A stretch of 5,617 bases of DNA. It comes from an uncultured Oscillospiraceae bacterium (GTDB lineage Bacteria; Bacillota; Clostridia; Oscillospirales; Ruminococcaceae). The notes below the pieces were generated by a model. That model searched no databases, was not told where the DNA came from, and saw nothing but the letters and a program-made list of their open reading frames with translations. The stretch spans positions 1-5,617 of the forward strand of contig URFD01000101.1 in the NCBI GenBank assembly GCA_900547015.1, written 5' to 3'. Shown piece after piece: positions 5,583 through 5,617 of this stretch (position 1 is its first letter; the number at the start of each line of letters is the position of its first letter). Made by a program: the position numbers and the translations under genes.

Positions 5583-5617
5583 TCACGCTAAATTCTGGAA
5601 AGATCCGCAGATTTATT

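Larger units (their letters stand above)
3958..5617. mobile_element. One end of an integrative element inserted in spoIVB (skin-like or prophage-like; continues past the window)
   Basis: Everything from the spoIVB break to the window end appears to belong to an element whose terminal gene is a large serine recombinase pointing toward the junction. Sampled lines of the recombinase gene go down to about 35% G+C, against up to about 65% in spoIVB, consistent with foreign origin. Only one boundary is visible. Size, cargo, excision factor and the 3' part of spoIVB are all outside the window, so whether it is a prophage, a conjugative element or a domesticated sporulation element is open. Confidence 0.7.

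Noticed and set aside
1..5617. CRISPR array, tRNA, rRNA or riboswitch
   Set aside because: No regularly spaced repeats, cloverleaf, rRNA-like stretch or aptamer-like leader was found in the non-coding parts.

Overview
The window looks like a chromosomal segment of an endospore-forming Firmicute. The evidence is a recognisable SpoIVB sporulation protease gene, Bacillus-type sigma-A promoters, strong GGAGG-type ribosome binding sites, and an xpaC-telA gene pair like B. subtilis xpaC-yaaN. The fairly high G+C of the host genes and the use of TTG starts would fit a gut Clostridia lineage, but the genus cannot be told from this sequence.

Layout. (1) Positions 28-2549 hold a two-gene minus-strand operon. 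A sigma-A-like promoter (2521-2549) drives an XpaC-family membrane protein (1263-2486), followed 26 bases later by a TelA/YaaN-family toxic-anion-resistance protein (76-1236). The operon ends in a clear hairpin-plus-T-tract terminator (28-61). (2) Positions 2487-2781 form a divergent intergenic region. It contains the xpaC promoter, a possible second upstream promoter, a 12-base perfect inverted repeat and a short minus-strand terminator-like hairpin. (3) Positions 2782-3957 encode SpoIVB on the plus strand: membrane anchor, PDZ domain and S55 serine protease domain with the His/Asp/Ser triad in place. The frame stops right after the conserved G-A-V-T-H-V strand, and about 30 C-terminal residues usual for the family are missing. 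(4) Positions 3983-5521 encode a large serine recombinase on the minus strand, convergent with spoIVB, its stop codon only 25 bases from the spoIVB stop. It has its own sigma-A-like promoter (5544-5573) with an inverted repeat over the -35 box. The window ends just upstream of it, apparently inside the inserted element.

How it fits together. The most economical reading is that an integrative element carrying this recombinase has inserted into the 3' part of spoIVB, and that the recombinase gene sits at the element boundary. The arrangement (5' fragment of a sporulation gene, then a convergent large serine recombinase gene at the junction) matches sporulation-intervening elements such as skin in sigK and SPbeta in spsM, which are excised during sporulation to rebuild the gene. 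Whether this element is excised in a programmed way, or simply inactivates spoIVB, cannot be decided here because the other end, the 3' spoIVB fragment and any excision factor lie outside the window. The xpaC-telA operon appears to be an unrelated housekeeping/stress neighbour.
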